NCBI GenBank assembly: GCA_023653785.1
Contig: JAMKCH010014223.1
Span: 25,673 to 89,672, forward strand
DNA length: 64,000 nucleotides
Source: Ophioderma brevispina
Lineage: Eukaryota; Echinodermata; Ophiuroidea; Amphilepidida; Ophiodermatidae
Direction: 5' to 3'
The position numbers were made by a program, and so were the translations under genes. This document shows, in pieces, positions 35,520 to 48,270 of the stretch. Each line of letters opens with the position of its first letter. Positions within the stretch are counted from its first letter, which is position 1. A model generated the notes under the pieces. The model worked only from the letters and a program-made list of their open reading frames with translations. It searched no databases and had not been told where the DNA came from.

Positions 35520-36260
35520 TGAAATTAATAACATGTCATCACAATTCTTCCCTAAATATCGGTGACCAGTAGACGACATCATGCTGCAATGACTCGAGCA
35601 AATAATAGCACTTGATATCAGTAAATCCGCTCGGTATTTGCAGAAGCTAAAGCACTTCAAATTACCTTTATCGAAGTACAGAGCATTGTGATTACCCCAT
35701 GCAGTTTAAAAGACTCAGGTGCTATCAACACCCCCGATTAAGATTGAGCTATTTGTCATGACGCAAAGCACAAGATCCTTGTTCTCTTCACGAATAAATA
35801 AACCATGGCTAGGCTCTACTGTTGGTCAATTACCTTCACCGTATATTTTTATAATAATATTTAGTTCATCCATCTTCGAAAGGATACAAAGATGAACAAA
35901 AATCATGAAAGCAAGTTGTTTGCAGACTGTGACCTAACATCTTGGGCAGAAACAAAAACTTAAACTTAAGTAACTTGCTGCGTAATCCCATTCTATTCAA
36001 TTTACCGCGTTGTTAGCAAAGGTCGCGAGACCACCTTCTTTTGTATTCTTCTAAAAAGATGGTTGGTAAATTGAATAGAAATGCGGTCCAGCAATAAGTT
36101 TGGATATTGGTTCGGCACAAAGATGTTTAGGTCACAGGCTGGGATCAAGGAAATAATTAAATGGGACGTCGGATCAATTAAATTTGGAATTAAAGTATGT
36201 TGGTGATGATCTTCCTACAAGACAGAGAAAAATATATGTTGTAATCGGCAGGCACCTTTA
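35520..36260. repeat. Long repeat, part V, copy 1
   Basis: Matches 47,790-48,270 (GTCATC.CACAATT, AATCCGCTCGGTAT, ACACTTCA.A.ATT.CCTTT, GTTTG.CA.ACTGTGACCTAA) and, more weakly, 6,890-7,100. Within it 35,988-36,007 and 36,063-36,080 form a hairpin (ATTCTATTCAATTTACC with GGTAAATTGAATAGAAAT), eroded in the other copies. Confidence 0.65.
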
Positions 36261-36306
36261 AGTAACATTTCACACGATTTACAACTATGTTACAATAAGC
36301 GCATTA

Positions 36307-36451
36307 CCAAGGACACAGTTCAGGGGTTTGTACTTGTACTACATTGACGTGAACTGACCTTGTGTGATCTGGGTATCATTATCATACCCAAAAACCAGGG
36401 GTGTACTTTCAAAATACCTTGGGGAATGAAAGCTTCTGAACTGTGCCAAGG
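36307..36451. mobile_element. Small inverted-repeat element or hairpin
   Basis: CCAAGGACACAGTTCAG (36,307) is nearly the inverse of CTGAACTGTGCCAAGG (36,436-36,451), 14 of 17 positions matching. The 145-bp length would suit a very short MITE. No second copy is seen in the window. Confidence 0.45.
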
Positions 36452-37889
36452 GTTTTGAGTTTACTAGTCATCGTGTCAGTAGAAACACACCCAACCCTAT
36501 GAGGTCCCATTTGTACCTAAACAAGATGCATGCTAATAAAATACCAGGGAAAAATCAACAAAAAAACATACAGTCTATCTTACATAATAGCAGGGAAGAG
36601 TGTGGAATAACAGACCGAAGCGTTAATTATATACAGATCATGAAAAACATTATGTAATCCCAGAGGCAACCAGAGTTAACCTTTCAGAGCAGAGGTACTT
36701 CGACCATGACAGAGGTCCTTTTAATTTATCTGTTACACGTTAACAGAATGTGCTCTTTTGAGATGAGCTGCTAAGGCTAGAAAATGATTCTAATCAAGAC
36801 GGAGCTATGATGAAAAGAAACGTATTTTAATTTTACGAAGTGATCACCAAGAGCAATGCGTTTTAAAAGTAGAGTAACCATGTTGATAATTTTTTATTTG
36901 AGCTTTTGAACTATCATAAAGTACGTTTATCAGGGATTACATGAGAACAAGAAGTGTACCAAGTCTAAGGAACCTTTGCTCAAGCTTTGAAAACTTAAGA
37001 AGCACCCTTAAAATCTGTTTATCAAGCAGAAATTTCCTGCATGGCTTCAACTCTATGAAATATATAAATACGTAAGGGTAGTTTTTAATTCTGTATGTCT
37101 TCACTTTAATCCTATATACCATTTTTGTATTACAAGGTTATCCGAAAACAAATGATCAAACCACTGTTTTCAGTACTCCTGACCAGTGCGTAGATGTGGT
37201 AAACATAGTTTTGTAATTTGACATCGGTCAATTCTGTAAGCGTTGAGCATAAGACATTTCTTTGGTGTCCGGAATGTATTTGATTTTATTACCAACCAAG
37301 ATCCCTAAATAATGCTTCCTCAGCAGTTTACGATGGCCTTTAAAAACAGTACGTCACCCTCAAAAAATTGAGATTCTCTAACTTGTTCGATCAGATAATC
37401 CTAGATGCAAACCAGACTGAACATGCATAATAGAATTGAAGGTAAAACAATGCTTTTCCATATAAGACCGACACATTTAAATTCGATACATTGATTCCCA
37501 AGGTTAGACGTACTATAGGTAAATTAGCATGTAGTGCCTCCTTTTTAGAATTCTGCATGGTCGCTTAAAGTTCTAATATATGACTGCAAGATATTTCATT
37601 CACTTCTACTTGTCCATTGACTTGAACTATTGAACGTTCACCAATTAAAAGTACACCAACATTTGTCGTGATTGAAGCGCAACCTCCAATTCGTATCAAA
37701 AATGACATGTTTGTAAATAGTCAACAACTCGCGGGAAAATAGACGACCAAAATATTGTAATGTCTGGGTACGTTTCTCGAAGAAACTCCATGTCAAGTAG
37801 ATGTAATGGCGTACGTGATGAGAATTGTTTGTGCGATAAACAAGACTTTGCCCTAAAAGGTGCACCACGTGTACCCTTCAACTGATCTT
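36452..37889. other. Unassigned AT-rich DNA
   Basis: Nothing recognisable. Two overlapping minus-strand frames at 37,638-37,881 are unrecognised. Confidence 0.45.
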
Positions 37890-38170
37890 TACAATTCAGT
37901 CTGAGTCACCTATCAACAAAGCCTGTTTTGCCGTCACGTACGGCGTCATTGGACCTCGAATTCATGACACCGGTGTAAAAGGAGATAGTCCGCCCCTGCC
38001 TGGAGCTATAGTGCGGGCTCCATAGAGACAACGACATATACGCAAGCGTAAAATTAATGTTGCGTGAAGGAGTCAACTGAATCGAGTTGCCTATTGTCAC
38101 CGTTGTAGGCTGAAATAGGAGTCCGGATAACTAAATCTCCTGCCACACTGTTAAAAATATACGGTATCGC
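37890..38170. repeat. Long repeat, part X
   Basis: Matches 7,425-7,800 with about 100 bp fewer bases: ACACCGGTGTAAAA, GGAGCTATAGT, GGCTCCATAGA, ATGTTGCGTGAAGGAGTC, GAATCGAGT and CTCCTGCCACAC. It sits between part V at 35.5-36.3 kb and part Y of the next copy. Confidence 0.6.
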
Positions 38171-38249
38171 CATTAAAAGCAGCTTTTATGATGGATTTGC
38201 CAAATATAAGGGAGTCAGTGCATATATTTCTACCAATAAAATATTCCAG

Positions 38250-40510
38250 ATTTGTTTTCAACTTGAAATAAATCACGAATGTGTTTTTCTGTTTATTTTT
38301 TTATTAACTGCATTCAACACTGGTTATGAAAATAAGCAGAGCACCTTTAGACCACCCCACCACAAAATAGAAAAACGAAAACTAACCTAAGCTAAACAAA
38401 TTGTCGATCATTGTTCATTACTTTTTTATTCACAGCATAGATATGAGACAGTCGTTGGAAAATTTTGTGCTCATATTAGAGTTAAAGCACTCATAGACCG
38501 ATTTGCAGAGTTCCTTATTGGAGCTTTTCATCTTTCTGGTATAAAATATCAAAAATATATTAATAAAAGTCAAAAACATAATTGAATTCGAAAAAGATTT
38601 ATGCTATAATTTGAAGCTCTGACTTATTGAAGTTAAACGTCAAACAAGAATTACAGTTATCTAAAAGTGCGGAATAAATAACTCTCTAAGTGCAACATTC
38701 AGAAATTATTTTTTAAGATGAACCAAGCACTTTCAAGAAACGTATACAGTTCATGGGTAGAACAGTCTTAGCTATATATAAAAATTTTCCCCCAATTTTA
38801 GAGGAATTAGAGGAAAATTGCGGAAAAGCATGTCAAAATTCACATTGGGCCACTATCATCTCTGTGTTAAAACTAAGAAGTTGTTCTGCGTAATGAGAAG
38901 TGAAAGCTGTGAAACCTTCGGACGGTTGCCAAACCATTTGTTGTAGGATACTCTATAATTGGAAGAGCATGTGCAAGGAGTGATCATCTGCTGGAGTGGT
39001 ACAGAAGCCAGCTTAATCGATCTTTGGATTGCTGTTAAAAGGTGATGGAGTCAAGTGTAATGTATTACTTCTTGGGCTTGGATTTCCTTAGTGCCGTTCT
39101 TACGTTGTGGTGTTTGTCCGAGTTTTGCTGTTCTTTGTCTTCATTTGTGCCTCTTTTTCTATAAAGCTCACGCCACGTCTTCGATATATGTCAAGATTTC
39201 ATTAGTTGTTTTCTTGTTTGGTATGGACTCTTGCATGAGAAAACAAACGAATGGTTTACACATGGCATCAATCTGGTCTGAAAGAAAGTTGTCAAACGTA
39301 ATCACACGCCTTCAGTGGTGACTTATTGGTGTTGATGGTTATCCGGGATGAGACCAACATCTGAAGCAATGCTCAACGTTTAACCTAATTAACTCTTTAA
39401 GATACATGCAGGCTTTTTACAATACTTATACTACTGAATTAAAACATTCAAATGTTACTCTGTTTACAGTCTTGAAAATTATCTAATTAATTGCCCTCTA
39501 AATGGGGGACGGGGTAAACGGCAATTTATAGATAAATAATTAGGCTAATACCCAAAGTAAAACATAAGATTAGGCAAAGATTTTTAATATGGCATTTTTA
39601 CGAATGTTGCACTTTTTTGGCCCACTCTTGTTTGATGTTTTTTACCTTAAATCATTCTTTTTAAAAAGGGCTGTATCTTTTAGCGGTTCAGTTCAGTATA
39701 ATTTAATAATAGAATCGAGGCAGGAAACGGGTGATTTTTAATAAAGCGACGTTATTGTGTGTTTGTTATTTACAATAGTATTCAATAATTTTTATTTCAT
39801 ATCCGTTCCACTTTATATATTCCGGAAAAAATCTCATATAATTGAATGAAAAATCCGGGAATATTCTGTATGATGCATGGTTAAGTTACCATTAGTTCAG
39901 CGGGCGCTTTGGTTTATGTAGTACGGAGGGTGGCATACAGGTCCTGCACTAGAAACTTTTAATATTGTTTTGTAGCCCTTGCTAACATCGTCGGTATTGA
40001 TTTGTGAAAGAGAATGAGCGATGGGTTTTTACTTCTGTTGATGAATTCACCTGTGGCCGGAATCCATGTGAGAACTCTCACCAATCAGCTTATTTTCATG
40101 TTTCCATCTTGAGCGGAACTAAAGTTGAAGTTTTTCAAATCCTGGCAACTGACTGACAAATCCGGTCTTGAATGTGATGCGATTCCGCCAATTATGGTCC
40201 CATACTTGCCGCCAATACGATAGCGAAGAGTTCCATCCAGTTACTGTTTCCTGAACCTACCAATTGTGTCCACTCATGGATACAACCAGTTCCATCGTTA
40301 ATGCGGCAGTAGCCCAGCAGCAGCTCTCGGTGATGCATCAGCTGTAGAATTCCATAGAAGGAAAAGAAGCTCGCCTTAAAGAGAGAAGTATGTAGCTTGA
40401 TTTACGAGTTTGGGTCGTCGACCTGACCCTGCTTTGTGTAGGAAAAATAAAAAAGATTCACCGGAATTATTACCAAGAATGATCTTTGTCTTGTTATAGT
40501 AAGATTTCAA
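38250..40510. repeat. Long repeat, part Y, second copy
   Basis: Aligned with 30,320-31,500 and 59,740-60,900. It is longer than either, with extra sequence around 38,600-39,780 that I do not recognise (including a 76-codon plus-strand frame at 39,091-39,321 with a hydrophobic start, unrecognised). The intervening 40,510-41,150 is not shared with the other copies. Confidence 0.6.
40158..40374 (-). pseudogene. Exon-like segment Y, copy 2
   Basis: Equivalent to 31,213-31,420. The acceptor-like site is TCTCTCTTTAAG before GCGAGCTTC and a GT follows at the other end. The frame is broken: one frame keeps LDGTLRYRIGGKYGTI, which aligns with LDGAFRHPIGGRLWT of copy 1, but the leader lies in a different frame. 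Confidence 0.25.
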
Positions 40511-41903
40511 AATAAGTGAGACCGTCATAAAAGTTTTGATCTGTCCGATTACCGTGAGAGCGTACGAGGAATTCATTTTAACGTCCACGGGCTATAAAAG
40601 TTATGGTACTCATACAATATATAGTAGTTAATGTAGCTTTTAAATAACATGTTGCGACCAATACAGTATTTCACATCTATGAAAGATGGATGTTTCAATA
40701 AGTATCAGGATGAAAACACCAATTTATTTCATTAAACGTTGTATTTGAACATGACTTACGTGACATGCAAAATCCCATTGTTATCACAGCTTGAGAAAAT
40801 AAATGTATTCTGATATCGATGCACACATAATACAACTAAGTTTTTATTTGGTCATTAAAAAAAAAAGGACCAACTGTATTAAGAGATTAGCGCAAATAAA
40901 GAGGATTTGACATTCCTGGCCAAAAATAGCATAAGTCCTTCAATCATTAACCCAGAGATTTGTATAACTGAATACATCAGAATCCGTAAGCGATTCTGTA
41001 CAGGAAACTTTTACCATGGTCACAAATTATGTTTTGTATGGCAACAAAGGCCAGATATCGCATGGCCGTGGATTGAACCCCATATCAATATCATAACCCG
41101 TCTTTAGACTATCATGGAGTTTTCCTTCACGTAATTGAACTACTATTGTGCCACTAATTACTTTATACGGTGAAGATTTAGTACGAACCAAACAAACATA
41201 ATCATTAAAACAACTCACGTTCGCAATTCAATATATGATTTGTCTGAGTTAAGAACTAAAAGGCCATCGATTTTTGCAAATGCTACTAATGAAATATTCT
41301 TCGGTTTGAATCATGCGATTGCACTTTTTCCAGTCTCGTTTACAGTTTTACGATAAATGTGATTGTAATTTACTAGTTCCTACATTTTTCGACAGCAGGA
41401 CATCAGAGATACAGGTGAATAAAACGGCCTTACTTATTGTAACAGATTAGTGACTACTCTGTAGCTCCGATTTTATACGCACTGTGTCCAGCGTACACTG
41501 TATCATGTACATTCCAGTTTTTTTTTGGGCATCACAGTAGTGTAGTTCGCAGAAAAGGTTAAGCCCATAAGAATGTTTAAAAAAACCGAAGAGAAGTGAG
41601 GGGAGAGGAGACTGGAACAAGAACATCACAAACAGTGGCGGCAGCATTATATTTTTGAGGTGGAGGGAGTCCCAATGGAAAGAACGAAAATCGAAAATTT
41701 TGGGGCTCAGGGGCACCCCTGTTGAAAAAGCGCTTCTTTGCAAACGTTTTAAAAGAGATTGTGCTTTCGCTCCGCCTTGATTGACCGCCCCGTCATTAAA
41801 CAACATTTTAAGCCTACTGCTTTGGTATTATGGGCGTACATGGCTGCAAGGATAGTCGAAAGGAATGAATTAGCTCAGTATGTATCCACCTATTTTAAAT
41901 TAC

Positions 41904-42024
41904 CTTGCCCGAAAATATTGGTGTGGTTTCCCTTGCAATAAACCTCGGCTTGATCATAGAGCCACAATGATTCCCACCCTGATGGCCACCTACAGAGCGG
42001 ATGAGTCCTTTGTCGCTGATAAAC
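41904..42024 (-). pseudogene. Exon-like segment Z, copy 2
   Basis: CTTTTTTTCAATTCATAG precedes and CAAG|GTAATT follows on the minus strand, as strong a splice pair as one could draw. One frame is open throughout, reading YQRQRTHPLCRWPSGWESL and then WLYDQAEVYCKGNHTNIFGQ. It lacks about a dozen bases present at the 5' side of copies 1 and 4. The two cysteines and tryptophans suggest a secreted or structural domain, but I cannot name it. Confidence 0.3.
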
Positions 42025-43044
42025 CTATGAATTGAAAAAAAGGACCTAGCATTTAGTAACATCATATATTTTAAAACAGCTTATACCTATTGCCACATAT
42101 CCACAGTGACGTGAATTCCGAACATTGGACTGTTAGCTTCTTTTTTTCTTACAGGAAGAACAATGATAGTATTTGACGCATCTTTGCCCATTTACGCCTG
42201 AAGCTCTGTGGTGGGCTCCTAAGCCCGAGGTTGCTCTGGCTTTTTTTTTTCCGCTACGATAAGCCCTACTATCTTCTCGAGGTAGGTACGGGCGACGTGC
42301 AACGCTACGTTAACGAGCTAGTGGTGCTCCAAGCTCCGGGGTTGAAGTTTCGGGGCAACATCCCTTGATATAGAAGATTTGTATGGAAATACAAATCAAT
42401 CTTTGGTTTCGAGTAATTTTGAATTGTCGCAATCACCAGCAACCATTCATATGCTGTATTTGTTAGACCTTTAGTTCGACGAACTTCATCTTAATCCTTA
42501 CCATGATTCGAATGCAATAATCAAATTCACCTTATCTTAATCCTTTTTTGATGATTGTTTTTACCTATTTGCCAAGACGCGTCATGAATGATATAAACAA
42601 AATACTAAAGTAAATGACATTCATTTAAATCTTTTCCCTTACCTTCTTTGCTCTGAACGGCTTGGAAATAATGGTTAAAAGGCATCGCTGAACAAAACAC
42701 CTGCCGAGACCGAAGACCGTAAAATAAACGTCGCGAAACATACTGAAATCGAAGTTTCCGAAATGACTTTCCAGAATTAGCTGTGCGTCAATTACAATGA
42801 ACGTGACCTATAGCTATTGCAATTGATTTTTCTTTTGTATGCAGTTTACACTAAGATGAGTAGTCAACGATTCGTGAAAAAAAGTTCAGGTGACAAAATA
42901 AAGTTGTATGGCATACGATATCTGGACATAACTTTCACTCCCTGAAAAACCTCAATCACATCTGTGGAACGACTAAACACATGATGAAAAGGTCCCCGGG
43001 AATAGAATTAATCAATGAGGTGATTTAACGTAAGCCTTGGAAAT

Positions 43045-43178
43045 TAGCCAATCCACTGTCTCTTTCTGGAAATATCAACCGTCGGTGTGTTGCATGAGAG
43101 GAAATTCACTTCCGCTTACAAAGTGGATCTCACGTCCCGCTTTAATTCACATAGACATTAATGAGGTATTTATAGAGC
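43045..43178 (+). promoter_or_regulatory. Possible CCAAT/TATA promoter, Z unit 1
   Basis: TTAGCCAAT at 43,044-43,052 and GTATTTATAGAGC at 43,166-43,178, conserved in the tandem neighbour. No downstream open frame is convincing. Confidence 0.2.
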
Positions 43179-45202
43179 TATCTATTCACTTCTCTGGGAT
43201 CAACAACTTTTTTTTCCATCGAGATGGGTATAAAGTCCGAGGGGATAAAAGCCACAACATTGCAAGTTTTCCTCACATATTGAACCAACATATGATTGGC
43301 AGAATATCACTGTCATGCACAGAGTTGGGTGGATGTCTCAAGTAGCAGTACAAAGTCCTATGGTTCCGCATTTTAAGATTAAAGGACATGGTATATCTAC
43401 TAGGAATTCATTTACATTTCCTAAGAATCCGCTAGATCACATGGATAACTTCTCAGTTCAGTGACATGTAATGGATGATCTATCATGGTCTTTCTTGAGA
43501 AGTACCATTATGTTGTCAATGCCCCAGATACACACAGCGTTGTGCAATGGGATGTGGTTAAAATATTTAGGAATCTATTTGATTGATTCACCTACTACCC
43601 ACGATAGGTGTTCCATAATTGCTGAAGCAGATCAACAAGGACATCCTTGTGACCACTGTAGTTGACTGAAATCTTCGTTCTCTTACTCTTTTACCGAAGA
43701 AATACCTAGCCTCAGACTGTATAAATTAAAATGAACTACTAACCTTTCAAGAGCTATTTTTGGTGAATAGTGATGAACAAGGGACAGGCTTATTATTGGC
43801 ATGGGGTGGGACAAATTGGCCACAGTACAGTATTGAAAGTGCACGGGTGTAAGGCTGGTTTCCAAACCCAGGCATTCAGTGACAGGAACTGCAAAAAATA
43901 GGGGTGTGTGGGGTGTATTTCAAATTAAAAGTTGATGCAGGAGTATGGTTGATGCCTGTCATAATCCTCTCTAATATGAAGGATTTTCCTTTGATCTCAA
44001 GTATTTACACTAACGTTTAAATACTAACACATCCCCTCGCTAAGCGATGGTTTTCTTTTTAAAAGACTATTCCTGTTGAGATCTAACCTGGCAGAAGAAA
44101 TAAATTAGTTAATCACACATTCCAAAGAGACCTAACGGTGTATTTGATACTGGAACTGATACTTGTTATAATTTTTTATTTGAACGATAACACGATATAT
44201 CATTGTCATGAAATCTGAAGATCCAAAAGCCTGCTATAAAACACAATGTGTCTTAATGTACATTCAATTTGTCCAAGTCAATTCTTTTAGGTAACAGTCA
44301 GTTCCCTATAGCCCATTTGAAGGTTCAATCATCTATAGGCCATGATGCCAAAGCGAAAAAGCATGCTCGGATAAGGACCACGTTGGCGGCACCCCTGGCA
44401 AGTACATAATTTCCTTCCGAAATAATTTTCCTAAAATTATAGAAATCCAGTTTCTACGTGTGTTCTCATTACTTATACGGATGAAGATTTAGTACATACA
44501 ACAACATAATCATAAAACAACTCAAAGTTTTCGCTGATATTTCAATAAATGATGTGTATGAGTTTAAGAACTAAAAGGCAATTATTTTGAAATGCTACTA
44601 TGAAATATTCGGTCGGTTTGAATCATGTGATGATACCTTCTACCATCTCGGTTAAAGATTTTACGATAATATGTGATTGTCATTATAGTTCTAATTTGCG
44701 ACCTAGCAGGACATCAGATATACAGGTGAAAAACGGCGTTATTATGTACCAGATTAGACTACTCGAGTCGATTGATAGCACTGTGCCAGCGTCGTCGTAT
44801 CTGTAATCATGTAAACTTCCGTAGTTGTGGGCAATCAAAGGAGTTAGGTCGCAGAAAGGTTTAAGCCCATAAGAAATGTTAAAAAACGAAGAGAAGGTGA
44901 GGGGAGAGGCGAACGAACAAGAACTATCAACAGACAGTGGCCGGCAGATTATATTTTTGAGGTGGGAGGGATCAAAGGAGAACGAAAATCGAAAATTTTG
45001 GGGGCTCAGGGGGGAACCCTGTGAAAATCGGCTTATTGAAAAGTTTTTAAAAGAGTATTGTGCTTTCGCTCCGACCTGACCGCCCCTGTCTCATTAACAC
45101 ATTTTAAGCCGAACTGCTTTGGTATTATGCGGCGCGTACATGGCTTGCAAGGATAGTCGAAAGGAATAATTAGCTCAGTATGATCACCTATTTTAATTTA
45201 AC

Positions 45203-45317
45203 CTTGCCGAAAATATGGTGTGTTTCCTCTTGGCAATAAACCTGGCTCGATCATAGAGCCACAAATGATTCCCACCCTGTGGCCACCTACAGGCGGATGA
45301 TCCTTTGTCGCTGTAAC
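45203..45317 (-). pseudogene. Exon-like segment Z, copy 3
   Basis: Preceded by CCCTTTTTTTCAATTCATAG and followed by CAAG|GTTAA on the minus strand. It is open in a frame other than that of copy 2, because of several one-base indels. Borders are exactly equivalent to the other copies. Confidence 0.3.
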
Positions 45318-46332
45318 CTATGAATTGAAAAAAAGGGACCACGAGCATTTAGTAACAGCATATATTTAAAACAGTCGTATGACCTATTGCACGATCCACA
45401 AAGTGACGCTGATATTCGAACAGTTTGGAATCTGTTAGCTTCTTTTCTTAAAATTAAGAACAAATGAATAGTATTTGGTACGCATCTTTGCCCCATTTTA
45501 AGAATCTGAAGCTCTGTGTGCTCTAGCCGAGGTTGCCTCTGGCTTTTTCTGCTACGATAGACCCTACTATCTTTCGAGTAGGTACGGACGACGTGCAAAC
45601 GCTACGTTAACGAGCTAGTGTGCCTCCAGCTCGGGGGGTTGGAAAGTTTCGGGGCACAACCTTGAATTATAGAAGATTGTATGGAAATACAAATCAATCT
45701 TGGTTTACGAGTAATTGAATTGTCCAATCTACAGCAATCATTCATATGCTGTATTTTAAGACTTAGTTCGACGAACTCAATCTTAATTCATACCAAAATG
45801 ATCGCAATGCAATTCTCAATTCACCTTCTTGATCTTTTGATGATTGTTTTTACCAGTTGCACAAGACGGTCGAATGATATAAACAAATACTAAAGTTACA
45901 ATAGGACATCATTTTAAATCTTTTCCCTTACCTTCTTGCTGCTGAACCGGCTTGGAATAATGGAAAGATCGATGCTGAAACAAAACACCGGCCGAGACAG
46001 ACCTTAAAATAAGACGTCCGCGAAACATATGAAATTCGAAGTTTCGAGAGAATGGACTTCCAGAAGAGCTGTGCGTCACTTAAAGGAAGGACCTAGGTAG
46101 TATTGCAATTGATTTCTTTTTGTAGCAAGTTTACACTAAATATGAGATTCAAACAGATTCGTGAAAAAAGTTCAGGTTTGATGACAAAAGTAATAGTTGT
46201 ATGGCAGACGAGATCTGGACATAACGTTCACTCACTGCAAAACAATCTACATATGTGAAAAGACTAACACATGATGAACAAGTTCCAGGGCAATAGGAAT
46301 TAAGCAATGAGGGATTACGTAAGCCTGGGAAT

Positions 46333-46472
46333 TAGCCAATCACGGCTCTTCTGGAATATCATACCGGGTCGGGGTTTCTGTGTTGCATGAGAGGAAATTC
46401 ACTTCCGCTTACAAAGTGGATCTCAAGGCAACGCTATATTCACATAAATTAATGAGGTGTATTTATAGAGCT
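46333..46472 (+). promoter_or_regulatory. Possible CCAAT/TATA promoter, Z unit 2
   Basis: TTAGCCAATC at 46,332-46,341 and GTATTTATAGAGC at about 46,459-46,471. Equivalent to 43,045-43,178; same reservations. Confidence 0.2.
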
Positions 46473-47789
46473 ATCTATTCAACGTCTTATGGGATCAACT
46501 TTTTTTCTCGAATATGGGTTATAAAGGGTCAGAGTGGATAAACTGCCACAACATTGCAAGTTCCCCTAACCTTATTTGAACCAAGCAAATGATTGGCAGA
46601 ATATCACTGTCTCATGCACAGTGTTGGGTGGTTGTCTCAAGTAGCAGTACAAAGTCCTCTGGTTCCCAATATTTTAAGGAATTAAGGACATGGTATATAC
46701 CTACTAGTGAAATTTCATTTACACTTTCCTAAGCCGCTAGATCACAGTGGATAACTTCTCAGTTCAGTGACATGTAATGGATGATATGACCCAAGGTTTT
46801 GAGAGTACCATTTATGTGTACAATGACCGATAATAAACACCAGCGTTGCTGCAATGGGTGTGGTTAAAATATTTAGGATATATTTGATTGATTCATCAAC
46901 TCCCCACAATGTCCAGTATGTGAAAACAGCTCATAACAAGAAATCCTTGTGACCAACTGTAGTGGACTGAAATGCTCGTTCTCTTTACTCTTTTACGAAG
47001 AAGAAATAACCTAGCTCAGACTGGAAAAGTAAAATGATAAAATACTTAACACTTTCAAGAGATATTTTGTGAAGAGTGATGAACAGGGGGGACAGGCTAG
47101 TGCTATTGAAATTGTGGACAAATTGGCCAAAGTACAGTTATGAAAGTGCCCGGGTTGTAAGGGCTGGTTTCCAAAAACCCAGGGCATTCAGTGACAGGGA
47201 GCAAAAATAGGGGTGTGTGTGTAGGTATTTCAAAATTAAAGGTTGATTGAGGAGTATGGTTGATGCCTGTCATAACTCCCTAATATCGAGAGGATTTCCT
47301 TTGTCTAAATAGTATTACACTAACATGTAGAAGTACTAAACATCCTCGCCTAAGCGATGGTTGTCTTCTTAAAGGACTATTCCTGTTGAGATCTAAACCT
47401 CGAAGGGAAGATAAATGAGTTTAGCCACACATTCCCAAAGAGACTGACGGTGTATTGCTACTGGAACTGATATTTTATTGCAACGGGTTAACCTATATAT
47501 AGAATTGTCATGAAAATCTGAGATCCAAAAGCCTGCTATAAAAAACACAAATGTGTCGGTAATGTACATTTAAATGGTAAGGTCAAATTTTAGGTAAACA
47601 GTCAGTTCCCTATAGCCCATTTGAAGGGTCAAATAAGCTATAGGCCATGAGGGCCAAGCGAAAAAAGATGCTCGGATAAGGACCACGGTGGCGCACCCCT
47701 GGAAGTACATAAGTCTTCCGAAATAAATTTCCTAAAATTAAGAATTCAAGTTCTACGTGGGTTATCGCACTTCTAGTATCTGCACATTC

Positions 47790-48270
47790 TCGAGAAAATG
47801 AATTAAATGTCATCTCACAATTTATGCCCTGAATATCAGTGACGAGTGTATGTACAACACGATTGTCATGGACTCCAGCAATAATGGGGGATATTGATAA
47901 ATAAATCCGCTCGGTATGTAGAGACCAAACACTTCACAGATTCCTTTTTCACTGGAACTGCAGAGCCATTGTTATTATGCATGCAACTGAAAAAAAGGAT
48001 GCAGGGTGTTATACCACACCCCATTTATGATAAGTATTTTTAATGATGCGTGAACACCAAATTATCTGTCTTTTCACGAAAAATATAGTTAGAGTCTCTA
48101 TGGCGTGTTCAATTCGGGACCCAATGTTTCACCTTTATCGAAAGGTGTAAACGGAAGTTGAACAAAGCTCATGAGAAAAAATTGTTTGGCAAACCTGTGA
48201 CCTAAACATCTAGCAGTAACCAACCCGTACGTGACCGCGTATAACACCATTTCTATGCAATTTATTGGCT
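47790..48270. repeat. Long repeat, part V, second copy
   Basis: Matches 35,520-36,000 in the same orientation. It follows Z directly, without part W or the exon-like segment that lie between them in the first copy. Beyond 48,270 similarity fades. Confidence 0.6.

Larger units (their letters stand above)
41155..44460. repeat. Tandem duplicate, part Z unit 1 (3.3 kb)
   Basis: Aligns end to end with 44,470-47,765, offset about 3.3 kb. Both units share the same internal insert beginning CAGTGGCGGCAG (41,633) or CAGTGGCCGGCAG (44,935) that is absent from the copies at 31.5 and 60.9 kb, so the unit was duplicated after that insertion. Differences are dominated by one-base insertions and deletions. 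The 119-codon minus frame at 41,447-41,806 and the 102-codon plus frame at 43,037-43,345 do not survive in the other unit. Confidence 0.85.
44470..47765. repeat. Tandem duplicate, part Z unit 2 (3.3 kb)
   Basis: Second unit of the tandem pair. The junction with unit 1 lies near 44,460-44,470, at CTACGTGTGTTCTCATTA; unit 2 ends at the equivalent CTACGTGGGTTATCGCA (about 47,756), after which part V begins. All landmarks of unit 1 are kept in order. Confidence 0.85.

Noticed and set aside
39091..39321. Plus-strand 76-codon frame with a hydrophobic start resembling a signal peptide
   Set aside because: Not present in the other Y copies and no domain follows; hydrophobic starts are common by chance in T-rich DNA.
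41055..41095. B-box-like GGGTTCAATCC on the minus strand, possible tRNA or SINE
   Set aside because: No A box at the right distance and no acceptor or anticodon stem.
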